A DNA stretch of 47,659 bases from CAYRLW01 sp964425215. Its GTDB lineage: Bacteria; Spirochaetota; Spirochaetia; Treponematales; Breznakiellaceae. Location: positions 1-47,659 of the forward strand of contig CAYRLW010000025.1 of assembly GCA_964425215.1 (NCBI GenBank), read 5' to 3'. The position numbers were made by a program, and so were the translations under genes. This document shows positions 7,892 to 16,365 of the stretch, one piece after another. Below the pieces are notes generated by a model. That model was not told where the DNA came from, ran no database searches, and saw only the letters and a list, made by a program, of their open reading frames with translations. The first letter of the stretch is position 1. Each line of letters opens with the position of its first letter.

Positions 7892-9180
7892 CGTTCTTCC
7901 TCCCGTAAAAGGATACCATCGGCTACCCGCATACCGCTGGCCCATGCGGCGGTGATTCCCCGGCTCGTTCCCGCCCCATCCCCCGCAAGGTACACCCCCG
8001 GCAGGGCCATAAAATACCGGGAATCGGCGAACTGGGGCTTGTTGGCGTACAGTTTAATTTCCGGATAGTACATGATGGTCCCCGGATGGAGCACCCCCGG
8101 AACGATGGAATCCAGGGCTTTTAAAGATTTCCAAATGGATCGCAGAAATTTGGCCGGCATGACTAGGCTTATGTCCCCGGGGGTACAGTCCTTTAGGGTA
8201 GGTTCAAAATCAAACAGATCGTCGTTAAAACCCTCCCGTTTGGACCGTTTACCCAGCCTAAAATCGCCGACCCTCTGCATCAACGGTTTACCGCCCCCGG
8301 CGAGCATCGCCTGGAGACCCAGCATTTCGGCAAAATCCTGCCCCGAGGCCAGGGGCTCGGTAAACTCTACGCTTTTCAGCATGGCAAAATTTACCAAACC
8401 GTTGGCCGGCCGATCGGAGGACCAGGCGTGGCCGTTGACGCTAAAGTACGGCTGTCCCCGGGAGGTTTCGTACCGTTCCTTTACCACGTGGGCGCTCCGG
8501 GAGTTGGTGCAGAAAGTACGGACCCGTTCGGGGAATAGAAACTTGGGGTCGTAATAATCCCGAACGATGGGGTACCGGGTTTCCCGGGTTTCCACGCGGA
8601 TTCCCACGTCGATGGAGTTATCCGAAAAGGGTATACCGACACGGGCCATTAACTTTCGTAAAAAATCAAAGCCCCCCCGTCCCGGGGCCACCAACACGGC
8701 CGAATAGGAGCATTCCCGCTTATCCGTTTTGATTACCGATTGGGCGGGGATAAGATCGACGAGGGTTTCCCCAAGGGAAACCTCGACCCCCCGCTGACGC
8801 AGGGTTCCCATCAATTTTTCTATGAGCTTTAGGCCCCCGTCGGTTCCTAAATGGGCCTGTTTTACATCCAGCAGTTCCACCTGTATTTTTTCAGCCCGCA
8901 AAGCGTAGGCGCCCACGTTTTTTCGTTCCAACAGTGCGGGGGCTAAAAAATCGGTGACCCGTTGCAAATAGGCCACGGCGGTTTCCCGGGGCCAAAAATC
9001 CAAGGGAAAGCCTATGGGAAACGTAAAATTCATTTTACAATCGTTCCTGAGCCCCCCGGAAGAAACGGGGGCTTTATCGATAAGCAGTATTTTTGCTTGG
9101 GAACGGCGTTCGCTCAATTCAAAGGCGGCCCCCAGTCCAGCGGGACCGGAACCCACGATGACGTAATCATAAAAATCCAT
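7888..9180 (-). CDS. FAD-dependent dehydrogenase (COG2509-like)
   Basis: This is a 430-residue flavoprotein. The N-terminal Rossmann motif is VGSGPAGLGAAFE (G10, G12, G15) followed by LLIDKAP. The C-terminal FAD motif is GVYLAGDGAGTSRGITAAWASG (about residues 397-418). The middle region has SVNGHAWSSDRP and PEIKLYANKPQF, as I recall for the family of uncharacterised FAD dehydrogenases in COG2509. The substrate is unknown. It follows the 9653-9207 gene by 26 bases and overlaps rsmD by GTGA, so the three genes form one unit. It is probably cytoplasmic. Confidence 0.85.
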   Translation of the reverse strand: MDFYDYVIVGSGPAGLGAAFELSERRSQAKILLIDKAPVSSGGLRNDCKMNFTFPIGFPLDFWPRETAVAYLQRVTDFLAPALLERKNVGAYALRAEKIQVELLDVKQAHLGTDGGLKLIEKLMGTLRQRGVEVSLGETLVDLIPAQSVIKTDKRECSYSAVLVAPGRGGFDFLRKLMARVGIPFSDNSIDVGIRVETRETRYPIVRDYYDPKFLFPERVRTFCTNSRSAHVVKERYETSRGQPYFSVNGHAWSSDRPANGLVNFAMLKSVEFTEPLASGQDFAEMLGLQAMLAGGGKPLMQRVGDFRLGKRSKREGFNDDLFDFEPTLKDCTPGDISLVMPAKFLRSIWKSLKALDSIVPGVLHPGTIMYYPEIKLYANKPQFADSRYFMALPGVYLAGDGAGTSRGITAAWASGMRVADGILLREEER

Positions 9181-9206
9181 AGTTTAGCCTACCATGAAAA
9201 GCCGAT

Positions 9207-9653
9207 CTATTCCATTCCTTTCAAGAGCTCGTTGATTTCCATGGGGCTAACCATTAAGGGATCGTCTACCCGATCGCCGACCGTATCGATCACCCCCTGG
9301 ACCATCATTCTCCGTTCCCGGGACCGGGCCCGGAGGTCGGAAATTTTTTCACCCACCGGAGCTAAGGCGGCCCCCATACCATGGCTGGTATTTTGCAGTT
9401 GGGTCAACAAAAGGGAAAAACGTTGTTCCGTCTCCACTAAATTCTCCAGCTGTTCATCCCGTTCAAAGAACTTTTCGTTGTTGATCAAGAGCTGTTGGAG
9501 ATTTTGTAGAATTTTTTCAAGGAAATCAAGCTCGTCTATCGTATGTTCTAAAAATAAATCAGGATCCACATCCACGGTTCCCATATCCTCCAGGGCCCGG
9601 ATACGAACGTTGATATAGAAAATATCATCTTCAAAATGGATCTTTTTTGCCAT
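9207..9653 (-). CDS. Conserved coiled-coil protein, function unknown
   Basis: This is a 148-residue, strongly acidic helical protein. Residues about 25-90 look like a long amphipathic helix or coiled coil (ELDFLEKILQNLQQLLINNEKF and following), and a shorter helical tail follows. There is no signal peptide. I do not recognise a family. The ATG at 9653 has GGGGGGAT a few bases upstream, whereas a longer frame reaching 9914 would overlap the divergent rpsF gene. It heads the unit with the FAD dehydrogenase and rsmD. Confidence 0.72.
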   Translation of the reverse strand: MAKKIHFEDDIFYINVRIRALEDMGTVDVDPDLFLEHTIDELDFLEKILQNLQQLLINNEKFFERDEQLENLVETEQRFSLLLTQLQNTSHGMGAALAPVGEKISDLRARSRERRMMVQGVIDTVGDRVDDPLMVSPMEINELLKGME

Positions 9654-9754
9654 AATATCCCCCCTATAAGTATCGGTATTATCAATAAATCCATAAGCGA
9701 TCGATTGTTCCGCCCCGTGCTCCTGGATCGGGCTTTTCGATCTCCTTGGCTTGG

Positions 9755-9784
9755 TTGACAGGGACGCTTCCCTTTCGGTATACT
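9755..9784 (+). promoter_or_regulatory. Strong promoter of the rpsF operon
   Basis: A consensus TTGACA (9755-9760), an 18-base spacer and TATACT (9779-9784). The predicted start is about 9791, exactly where the structured leader begins. Confidence 0.85.
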
Positions 9785-9791
9785 CTTCTAA

Positions 9792-9841
9792 CCTCTTTAT
9801 CCGCCCATTGTGGCGGATCATCACTAACGTCCGTAAGGAGG
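9792..9841 (+). promoter_or_regulatory. Structured rpsF leader, candidate S6:S18 autoregulatory element
   Basis: CCTCTTTA (9792-9799) can pair over eight positions with TAAGGAGG (9834-9841), which is the rpsF Shine-Dalgarno sequence. Inside it sits a hairpin TCCGCC/GGCGGA (9800-9805 with 9812-9817). An unpaired strand on the 3' side ends in CCG (9831-9833), next to the outer stem. Two helices with a CCG in an asymmetric loop is the known layout of the S6:S18 binding motif that mimics 16S rRNA. Binding would lock the ribosome site shut and repress the operon. Confidence 0.55.
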
Positions 9842-9845
9842 ACCC

Positions 9846-10127
9846 ATGCGTCAGTATGAACTGACGGTCATTTTTCCCTTGGAAGAAGACCAACACAAAG
9901 CCGGTCGAGAGCAAGTCCTGGCCGATCTAGCCGCCCACGGGGTGGAAATTGAAAAAACCGATGAACTGGGAGATAAGGATCTGGCGTATCCTATTAAAAA
10001 GAAAACCCGGGGTCGGTACGTATTATTTACCTGCAAAATCGATCCCACCAAACTGGTCCATTTAGACCGGTCCTTTAAACTGAATCCGAATCTTCTCAAG
10101 TATCTATTTGTAAAAGTAGAAGAGTAG
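9846..10127 (+). CDS. rpsF: 30S ribosomal protein S6
   Basis: This is a 93-residue protein of normal length for S6. It has the starting strand MRQYELTVIFP, the central DLAYPIKKKTRGRYVLFTC region and the ending LLKYLFVKVEE. S6 binds S18 and helix 23 of 16S rRNA in the platform of the small subunit. GGAGG lies five bases before the ATG but can be hidden by the leader fold described at 9792-9841. It is the first gene of the operon with ssb and rpsR, the classic arrangement. Confidence 0.97.
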   Translation: MRQYELTVIFPLEEDQHKAGREQVLADLAAHGVEIEKTDELGDKDLAYPIKKKTRGRYVLFTCKIDPTKLVHLDRSFKLNPNLLKYLFVKVEE

Positions 10128-10136
10128 GAGTGAATT

Positions 10137-10622
10137 ATGGCCGATCTAAACCACGTAATTCTGATAGGCCGACTCACCCGGGACGCGGAGCTCAAGTATA
10201 CCGCCAATGGGCAAGCGGTTTGTAAATTCGCCATCGCCGTGAATCGGCGTCGAAAAAATGGGGACCAATGGGTAGAGGAAGCCAACTTTTTCGATATCGT
10301 CCTTTGGGGCCGGCAGGGAGAAACCCTGAACCAGTATCTGGTCAAGGGAAAACAGATTGCCGTGGATGGGGAATTGCGGCAGGATCGGTGGGAACAGGAC
10401 GGCCAAAACAGATCAAAAGTCGAAATCATGGCAAATAACGTGCAGTTGCTTGGCGGCGGCGCGGGGGGTGCTTCGGCAAGCGCCGGGACTTCCGATTTTG
10501 CCCAGGGGAATGGCTCCGCGTCAGCGGTCAGAAACAGTCGATCCGATACGCCGCAAGGAAGAGGTCCATCCGTCAAGGATGAGGGCGTGGAGGATAACTT
10601 TTCCGATGACATTCCCTTTTAA
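10137..10622 (+). CDS. ssb: Single-stranded DNA-binding protein
   Basis: This is a 161-residue protein with an N-terminal OB fold (about 1-105) showing NHVILIGRLTRDAEL, the strand FDIVLWGRQGE and the DGELRQDRWEQDG loop. A Gly/Ser/Asn-rich linker (about 106-145) follows. The C-terminal tip is DDIPF, which docks replication and repair partners. It coats single-stranded DNA during replication and repair. AGGAG precedes the ATG, and the gene begins nine bases after rpsF, so it is cotranscribed. Confidence 0.97.
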   Translation: MADLNHVILIGRLTRDAELKYTANGQAVCKFAIAVNRRRKNGDQWVEEANFFDIVLWGRQGETLNQYLVKGKQIAVDGELRQDRWEQDGQNRSKVEIMANNVQLLGGGAGGASASAGTSDFAQGNGSASAVRNSRSDTPQGRGPSVKDEGVEDNFSDDIPF

Positions 10623-10648
10623 GGTTAACAATTTCAAGGAGAATACGT

Positions 10649-10981
10649 ATGTCCGACGATAGAAACTATATGAACGAACGTCCCAGAATGGACCGTTCCA
10701 TGGATCCTCAAATGGATGGAGGAATGGGCGGCCGGGATGGGGAAGATCGGGGCCGCGGAGGCAAGGGAAAGGTCTTCTTTAAAAAGAAGGTCTGCAAATT
10801 TTGCACCCAAAAACTTAAAATCGATTACAAGGACGCCGACGCGCTTCGCCGGTACACCACCGAACGGGGCAAAATACTTCCCCGCCGGATTACGGGAACC
10901 TGCGCTAAACATCAGAGGGAGTTGGCCTTGGCGGTCAAACGAGCTCGGGTGATCGCTCTGCTTCCCTTTGTGGCCGACTAA
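10649..10981 (+). CDS. rpsR: 30S ribosomal protein S18 with extended N-terminus
   Basis: This is a 110-residue protein. The conserved S18 core covers about residues 42-110: FFKKKVCKFC, DYKDADALRRYTTERGKILPRRITG and the TCAKHQRELALAVKRARVIALLPF end. In front of it is a Met/Asp/Gly/Arg-rich tail of about 40 residues that makes it longer than the usual 75-90 residues. S18 is the direct partner of S6. The ATG at 10649 has AAGGAG upstream. An internal start further in would lack comparable support. Confidence 0.96.
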   Translation: MSDDRNYMNERPRMDRSMDPQMDGGMGGRDGEDRGRGGKGKVFFKKKVCKFCTQKLKIDYKDADALRRYTTERGKILPRRITGTCAKHQRELALAVKRARVIALLPFVAD

Positions 10982-11000
10982 TCTCGAAATTATGTGATAC

Positions 11001-11044
11001 TCCGCGGTCTTTCCAGGACCGCGGAATACGGAATTGTACAATTC
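11001..11044. repeat. Perfect hairpin followed by a perfect palindrome between rpsR and the DUF2232 gene
   Basis: TCCGCGGTC (11001-11009) and GACCGCGGA (11017-11025) form a 9-bp stem with a 7-base loop. Six bases later GAATTGTACAATTC (11031-11044) is a perfect 14-base palindrome. There is no T-run, so intrinsic termination is unlikely. The site could be an RNA-processing point or a protein-binding site. Confidence 0.6.
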
Positions 11045-11060
11045 AGTAGGCGGTTTTTCC

Positions 11061-12029
11061 ATGCCCGTTACATCGATTTGGCGCTCCACGGTGCTCCCTC
11101 TTTTTATTGGGGCGGTGGTATGCGCGGGCCTTGCGTGGAGCGTCTACTTGGGGCCCCTGTTTTTAATTCCCATAGGGGTTTTAGCGTTTCGCTACCCCCT
11201 CCGCGTCAGTATCCTGGGGGGACTGTTAGCTACCGTTTTATCCATTTTTATTTATAGTGCTCCGGGTTTTGGGTTTTGGCCCTATACGTTTTACTTTGGT
11301 TCTAGTATCGCGATCCTTATCTGGACCATCCGGTTTTCTAGGCTCCGCCTGTCGTACCGGCTTCTTATCGCGTCTTTCCTAGGGACCCTGGCATTAGGCC
11401 CCGTTACTTGGAGTCTTTTAAACGATTCCGCGGTGATGGAGGTTTTTAAACAACAGATACAAGCGGTCATTTCGATGTACGAACAGGCTTCATCCGCCGA
11501 TGTGGTTCAACGGTCGATCATCGAAAAGCAAATGACCGCCCAGGGGATCCTGAAAAGTATTGAGTTTTTTGGCTTCCGAGGTGTGGCGTTGGGTTTTCAC
11601 CTGGTTTTCTTTTTCTTTTCCTATCAGGTTTCCCAGTTTTTTTCCCGGTCCGCCCAACGGAGGATTTCTTTTATACGATTCCACGTCGTTCCGGAAGCTA
11701 TCTGGGTCCTGAGTGTTTCTTTGGTTTTTATTTTGGCCGGAACGGCGTTTTCTGTACCCGTTATGGAAATCCTGGGGTGGAATACGGCAACCCTCGTTTT
11801 ATTTTTATATATGGCCCAGGGGATTGGGGTATTTCAGTTTAGAACCCTCCGGTTTTATCGTTTTCCCCTTGGCAGGTTCATTATGAATTTTATCACTCTA
11901 ATGATCCTTTTTAGTCCTGGAATCAACGCGATTGCCCTGGGGTCCCTGGTGATCCTGGGCATCGTTGAGAATTGGGTGCCCTTGAGGGTGCTAAAATCTA
12001 ACGGACCATCCTCTACTCCGGGGGTGTGA
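11061..12029 (+). CDS. DUF2232 (YybS-like) multi-pass membrane protein
   Basis: This is a 322-residue inner-membrane protein with about seven to eight hydrophobic segments. The largest are at about 7-30, 33-55, 60-95, 108-125, 165-195, 210-240 and 250-310. Its location between rpsR and rplI parallels Bacillus, where yybS lies next to gdpP and rplI, and the hydropathy fits DUF2232. No function is established; sequence resemblance here is weaker than the positional argument. The ATG at 11061 is preferred over a TTG at 11034, but neither has a strong ribosome-binding site. Confidence 0.75.
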   Translation: MPVTSIWRSTVLPLFIGAVVCAGLAWSVYLGPLFLIPIGVLAFRYPLRVSILGGLLATVLSIFIYSAPGFGFWPYTFYFGSSIAILIWTIRFSRLRLSYRLLIASFLGTLALGPVTWSLLNDSAVMEVFKQQIQAVISMYEQASSADVVQRSIIEKQMTAQGILKSIEFFGFRGVALGFHLVFFFFSYQVSQFFSRSAQRRISFIRFHVVPEAIWVLSVSLVFILAGTAFSVPVMEILGWNTATLVLFLYMAQGIGVFQFRTLRFYRFPLGRFIMNFITLMILFSPGINAIALGSLVILGIVENWVPLRVLKSNGPSSTPGV

Positions 12030-12082
12030 GCACGGCGCGTTCGCGTCTCTTTGTCCAAAAAAACATAAGGAGCTCGGATACC

Positions 12083-12682
12083 ATGAAAGTTATTTTAAAT
12101 CAGGATGTAAATCCCCTGGGCGAGGAAGGGGATGTGAAGGATGTGGCCAGGGGCTACGCTCGAAATTATCTATTTCCCCGATCCTTGGCGGTTCCCTATA
12201 ATCAAAAAACCGTCCAGCTGTTCGAAGCGCGGAAGGCCGAAATTGAGGCCCGTAAAATGGAAAAGCGCAAAGACGCGGCCTCTTTGAAAGAACGGCTTGA
12301 GGCGTTGGAATTGACCCTTAATATGCCCGCCGGGGCCAATGGAAAGCTCTACGGCGCGGTAACCAACCAAACCGTGGCGGATGAACTAACGAAGAATGGC
12401 TTCCAGATCGAACGGAAACGCATTGAACTGCCGGGGACCCACTTTAAGAGCGTGGGCAAGTATAAGGTCCACGTAAAAATTTACGAAAATACCGTGGCGG
12501 AAGTATCGGTTATCGTACAGGCCCACGTGGTTAAGACCGAAGAAAAAAGCGAACCCCGAAAACCCTCCCGCCGACAGGGCCGGGGAGCCCCCGTTACCGA
12601 GGAAGCCCAGACTTCCGAAGGCGCCGCTCCCGCTGAAGACGCTTCAGCTTCCGAAGAAAACACCGCTTCCGACAAAGAATAG
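12083..12682 (+). CDS. rplI: 50S ribosomal protein L9 with acidic C-terminal tail
   Basis: This is a 199-residue protein. Residues 1-50 form the conserved L9 N-domain: MKVILNQDVNPLGEEGDV, then VARGYARNYLFPRSLA. A long connecting helix (about 40-75) and the C-domain (about 80-150, with GANGKLYGAVTNQTVADEL) follow. A further tail of about 45 residues rich in Ala, Glu and Ser extends past the usual end near 150. L9 binds 23S rRNA near the L1 stalk. AAGGAG precedes the ATG at 12083. An upstream in-frame start at 12026 would overlap the DUF2232 gene. Confidence 0.96.
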   Translation: MKVILNQDVNPLGEEGDVKDVARGYARNYLFPRSLAVPYNQKTVQLFEARKAEIEARKMEKRKDAASLKERLEALELTLNMPAGANGKLYGAVTNQTVADELTKNGFQIERKRIELPGTHFKSVGKYKVHVKIYENTVAEVSVIVQAHVVKTEEKSEPRKPSRRQGRGAPVTEEAQTSEGAAPAEDASASEENTASDKE

Positions 12683-12694
12683 GTAGTCTCCCCC

Positions 12695-14038
12695 ATGGCC
12701 GCTCCGTCTTCGTTAAAGGACCGTATCCCGCCGCACAACGACGAAGCCGAACAGGCCACCCTGGGGGCCCTCCTATTGGATGAAGACGCCGTATCTACGG
12801 CGATACGGTACCTACGACCCGACGATTTTTATTCTAACGCGAACCGTCGGGTCTACAAGGCCATACTTAACCTGTTTAACCAGGGACGAAAAGCCGACAT
12901 CATCACTGTCATTGAAGAACTGCGTCAAATGGGGGAATTAGACCTGGCTGGGGGTCCCTCCTATATCGCGTCATTGACCAACGTGGTCCCCTCCAGCGCG
13001 AATGTGGATTATTACGCCAAAATCGTTCAGGATTCCTCGGTCCGACGTTCTCTGCTACGAATATCCGCCGATATCAGCACCCGGTCCTACGACGATGCCC
13101 AGGAATCGCGGATGATCGTCGAGGACGCCCAACGGCTAATTTTTGAACTGACCGATAACCGGCAAACCCTAACGTATAAAAGCGCCAAAGAAATTGTTCC
13201 CAAAACCATCGAAGCTATTGAAAAGCTCTACAATACCAAGGACGCCTTTACGGGCATTCCGTCGGGCCTGGGGGGCCTGGACGCCATGACCTCGGGATTT
13301 CAAAAGTCCGAACTGATCATTATTGGGGCCCGGCCTTCGGTAGGAAAAACCGCCCTGGCCCTTACCATGGCAAGCCATATTGCCATCAAAGACAAAATCC
13401 CCACGGGCTTTTTTACCCTTGAAATGTCCGATATGGCGTTGATGCAACGGTTAATTTCCAGCGAAGCCCGCATCGAATCGGAAAAAATACGTACGGGGCT
13501 CCTAAAGCCCAGCGATTTTCATAGCCTTATGGAAGCGGCGGGCCGAATTTACGAAGCGCCCCTGTACATTGTCGATATGCCTAACATGAAACTGTTGGAC
13601 CTTCGGGCCCAGGCTCGACGGTTAAAGACCCAACAGAAGGTTGAAATTATTTTTATCGATTATCTAACCCTGATCAGTTCGGAAAATTACCAATTGCCCA
13701 GGCACGAACAGATCGCGGAAATATCCCGATCCTTAAAAAGTTTGGCCCGGGAATTGGATATCCCCGTGGTGGCCCTTTCCCAGGTTCGACGGGACGCGGA
13801 GGGCAAACGGCCCACCTTATCGGACATCCGGGAATCGGGGTCCATAGAGCAGGACGCCGACGTGGTAATGTTTCTGCACCGGGAACGGGAATCGGACAAA
13901 CGGAGCGATGAAGAACGGTCCAAGGCCATAACCACCGAATTAATCGTGGCAAAACAACGGAACGGACCCACGGGAACGGTGGAAATTGTTTTTCTGCCGA
14001 GTTACACTAAATTTGAAAATCTTTCAAGATCCGGATAA
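12695..14038 (+). CDS. dnaB: Replicative DNA helicase
   Basis: This is a 447-residue hexameric helicase. The N-terminal domain (about 1-115) begins IPPHNDEAEQATLGALLLD, the DnaB hallmark. The RecA-like domain has a Walker A in GARPSVGKTAL (about 211-221), a Walker B ending in IDYLTLI, and DIRESGSIEQDADVVMFLHRE near the arginine-finger region. It unwinds DNA ahead of the replisome and loads primase (dnaG, at 44353, here in a distant operon). It starts 12 bases after rplI, the standard neighbour. No intein is present. Confidence 0.97.
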   Translation: MAAPSSLKDRIPPHNDEAEQATLGALLLDEDAVSTAIRYLRPDDFYSNANRRVYKAILNLFNQGRKADIITVIEELRQMGELDLAGGPSYIASLTNVVPSSANVDYYAKIVQDSSVRRSLLRISADISTRSYDDAQESRMIVEDAQRLIFELTDNRQTLTYKSAKEIVPKTIEAIEKLYNTKDAFTGIPSGLGGLDAMTSGFQKSELIIIGARPSVGKTALALTMASHIAIKDKIPTGFFTLEMSDMALMQRLISSEARIESEKIRTGLLKPSDFHSLMEAAGRIYEAPLYIVDMPNMKLLDLRAQARRLKTQQKVEIIFIDYLTLISSENYQLPRHEQIAEISRSLKSLARELDIPVVALSQVRRDAEGKRPTLSDIRESGSIEQDADVVMFLHRERESDKRSDEERSKAITTELIVAKQRNGPTGTVEIVFLPSYTKFENLSRSG

Positions 14039-14051
14039 AAAGGGGGATAGG

Positions 14052-14348
14052 ATGACCTTTAAGGATAGGTACAACTTTGACCAATTGGAAAACGAGGCGA
14101 AAAATTTAGTTATCGATGAATTGGAACGACAGCTGGGGGAATACCCCGAACCTATTTGCACCTGCGAGGACTGTGTTCTCGATATGGCCACCCTCGCTTT
14201 AAACGCCATTCGACCCCTGTATCGGGTTTCACTTTTAGGAAGCCTCTACACGGCCCACGCGATGGAAGACCCGCTGTACGCGGACGCCGTACAAACGGCG
14301 GTAAAGGACGCCATCGAAAAGGTTCACGCCCACCCATCCCACGATTAG
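14052..14348 (+). CDS. ComFB-family protein
   Basis: This is a 98-residue protein with a metal-type cysteine cluster CTCEDCVLDMATLALN (about residues 36-51) followed by RPLYRVSLLG, matching the ComFB family (late competence protein). Proteins of this family have been reported to bind cyclic di-GMP in cyanobacteria; whether that holds here is not shown. The ATG at 14052 has an AGGGGGATAGG stretch upstream. It follows dnaB by 13 bases and is probably the end of the rpsF operon. It converges with the CpXC gene. Confidence 0.78.
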   Translation: MTFKDRYNFDQLENEAKNLVIDELERQLGEYPEPICTCEDCVLDMATLALNAIRPLYRVSLLGSLYTAHAMEDPLYADAVQTAVKDAIEKVHAHPSHD

Positions 14349-14368
14349 ACCTGTTCCGCCTACAGGGG

Positions 14369-14983
14369 CTACTGGAGTTCCTCCGGCCTCCTCAGGTTCT
14401 CCACCGATAGGTAGGGCCCCCAGCGGAGGGACGCAAAGGGTTCTTTCTCCGGGTACCGTTGGGACTCCGCTAGGGTCTTTTCGTAAAGGGAAAGGGGAAG
14501 ACGACTGACCGCCACTTGGTCGGCCATAATACCGTGGAGATGAAACTCTAAAAATTCGTTATTTTTCCCTTGAAACCACGCGCTGATTTCCGTATCCGGG
14601 TTAGATTCTTCCGCCTTTACCAAAAGGTAGTATTTGATCGCCTCTATAGCCATGGGATCAAGTTCCTCTTTAATAACCGTTACTCGATCCGCCAATTCGG
14701 GATAGCCGATAAGCACTTCCCGATCCACCGGCCGCTGTTTATCCCGGTAAAAGGAAAGCCGGTCAAATTCCGGAAGGACCTGAACCTCAAAACCGTGACT
14801 GCGCCAACGGACGTTAATCGGGAACTCGGGCTTTAATGGGGTGCCGCAGGAAGGGCAGGGGACCGATAAAAAAGTCCCATCCATGAGGGTGTTGATATAC
14901 GTGGGGTCCTCGTCCAAATCGATGATATCAGGAATTTCCACGGAAAAAACATGCTCGCATTGACAGGTAATACTATGTTTCAT
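14369..14983 (-). CDS. CpXC domain protein
   Basis: This is a 204-residue protein. Two C-x-C/C-x-x-C-type pairs, TCQCEHVF near residue 8 and CPSCG near 44, frame a beta-strand region and match the CpXC domain, a putative zinc-binding module of unknown role. The rest (about 70-204) is helical and strand-mixed, with no motif I recognise. The ATG at 14983 has GGAG upstream. It follows rseP by 23 bases, so it may be the tail of the big minus-strand operon. It is cytoplasmic by prediction. Confidence 0.72.
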   Translation of the reverse strand: MKHSITCQCEHVFSVEIPDIIDLDEDPTYINTLMDGTFLSVPCPSCGTPLKPEFPINVRWRSHGFEVQVLPEFDRLSFYRDKQRPVDREVLIGYPELADRVTVIKEELDPMAIEAIKYYLLVKAEESNPDTEISAWFQGKNNEFLEFHLHGIMADQVAVSRLPLSLYEKTLAESQRYPEKEPFASLRWGPYLSVENLRRPEELQ

Positions 14984-15006
14984 GGAAACTCCTATAATAC
15001 AAGGTT

Positions 15007-16365
15007 TTAATGTTGGGCGAACAAAAAGAGGATATCGCCGAATACGGAAAATATCAATAACCCAAAAATAGCCGTGGCTCCTACCATCTGAAAAAGATAC
15101 ACCGCCTTGGGGTGTAAAGGCTTGCGCCTTATGGCCTCGATAATAAAGAGGATAATAAGTCCCCCGTCTAACGCGGGGATAGGCAGAAGATTCATAATGC
15201 AAAGGGCGATGGAAATAAGGGCGAGAAAACTTCCCACGGCGCTTAAACCGGCGCCCACACCCTGACCAAAGCTTTCCGTGGCCACTTCACCCACCATATA
15301 GGTAATTCGCACGGGACCGGAAACGGCCTTCGTTAAATCGATGCCCTTAAAGAGGAGGGCCAGGCTTTTTATCGATACGGTTAAGGTTTTCCAGGTTTCC
15401 ACGGTTCCCTTTTGAATAGCCCTTGGAATCGATAAACGGGGGGTGTGAAACTGGAGAACCTTAAAATCAATTCCCAAATTCACCGAACCGTCATCGGCGT
15501 AGGAAAGGACCACCTCCTTACGGAGAAGCTTTCCCTGACGGTTTATTTCCAACGAAAGGACGGTGGGCCGATCTTTGAGTACCTGATTCAACGCGACCGT
15601 GTAGGGAATCGGTTTGCCGTTCGCGGAAACGATTTGGTCCCCCGCAAGCAAGCCAGCGATGGCCGCGGGACTGCCGGCCTTGACGGTTTCAATTACCGGA
15701 TCGTTCCAAAAGTACACGCCCACCTTTCCGGCTCCGGTGGATTTATCCAGCTGGGGTATGATAGATAAGTTTAAAATTTGACCATCCCGTTCCACGGTCA
15801 ATTGTAAAGACTGCCCCGGACTTTGGGCTATGGTTTCTTGAATATCTAAAAAGTTTTCTATTTTCTTCCCATCTATCGCCACAATCCGGTCTCCCGTTTT
15901 TAGTCCCCCCTGATCGGCGGGGTAGGAGGTTCCCGGATCGATCTCCGAGGCCAACACGATCCGGTTTCCCATGGTCCGGACGTCGAAGCCGACACCCCAA
16001 ACGATGGAAAGGACAAAAATGGCGAAGATAACGTTGGCCGCAGGACCGGCGAAGGCGGTGATTATTCTCCGTAGGGGAGAGGCGCCGTAAAAGGTCCCCC
16101 TATCCCGGGGAATTTCGCTTTTTTCCTTCGTCAAAGCCTCCCGGAACTCCGCTTCCCCCCGCATTCGACAGTAGCCCCCCACGGGGAAAACGCCAATCCG
16201 GTATTCCACACCCCCTATGGTCCGTTTAAACAGCGGACGCCCCCAGCCGATGGAAAAGGCTTCCACGTCTATTCCTACCAGGCGGGCGGCGATAAAATGA
16301 CCGAATTCGTGGACAAAAACCACCACCCCAAGGCCAACAAGGCCCAATAAAATTTTTAATATCAT
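15007..16365 (-). CDS. rseP: RIP metalloprotease RseP (site-2 protease family)
   Basis: This is a 452-residue intramembrane zinc protease. Metal ligands H19 and H23 and catalytic E20 lie in HEFGH within the first membrane helix. The LDG motif (about 399-401) in the last helices gives the third ligand. Two periplasmic PDZ domains fill about 120-300, with recurring GD-x-I-v-a/s-x-n/d-G-K signatures. It cuts anti-sigma factors and signal peptides within the membrane. No anti-sigma gene is in this window. The ATG at 16365 overlaps dxr by ATGA, fixing the start. Confidence 0.95.
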   Translation of the reverse strand: MILKILLGLVGLGVVVFVHEFGHFIAARLVGIDVEAFSIGWGRPLFKRTIGGVEYRIGVFPVGGYCRMRGEAEFREALTKEKSEIPRDRGTFYGASPLRRIITAFAGPAANVIFAIFVLSIVWGVGFDVRTMGNRIVLASEIDPGTSYPADQGGLKTGDRIVAIDGKKIENFLDIQETIAQSPGQSLQLTVERDGQILNLSIIPQLDKSTGAGKVGVYFWNDPVIETVKAGSPAAIAGLLAGDQIVSANGKPIPYTVALNQVLKDRPTVLSLEINRQGKLLRKEVVLSYADDGSVNLGIDFKVLQFHTPRLSIPRAIQKGTVETWKTLTVSIKSLALLFKGIDLTKAVSGPVRITYMVGEVATESFGQGVGAGLSAVGSFLALISIALCIMNLLPIPALDGGLIILFIIEAIRRKPLHPKAVYLFQMVGATAIFGLLIFSVFGDILFLFAQH

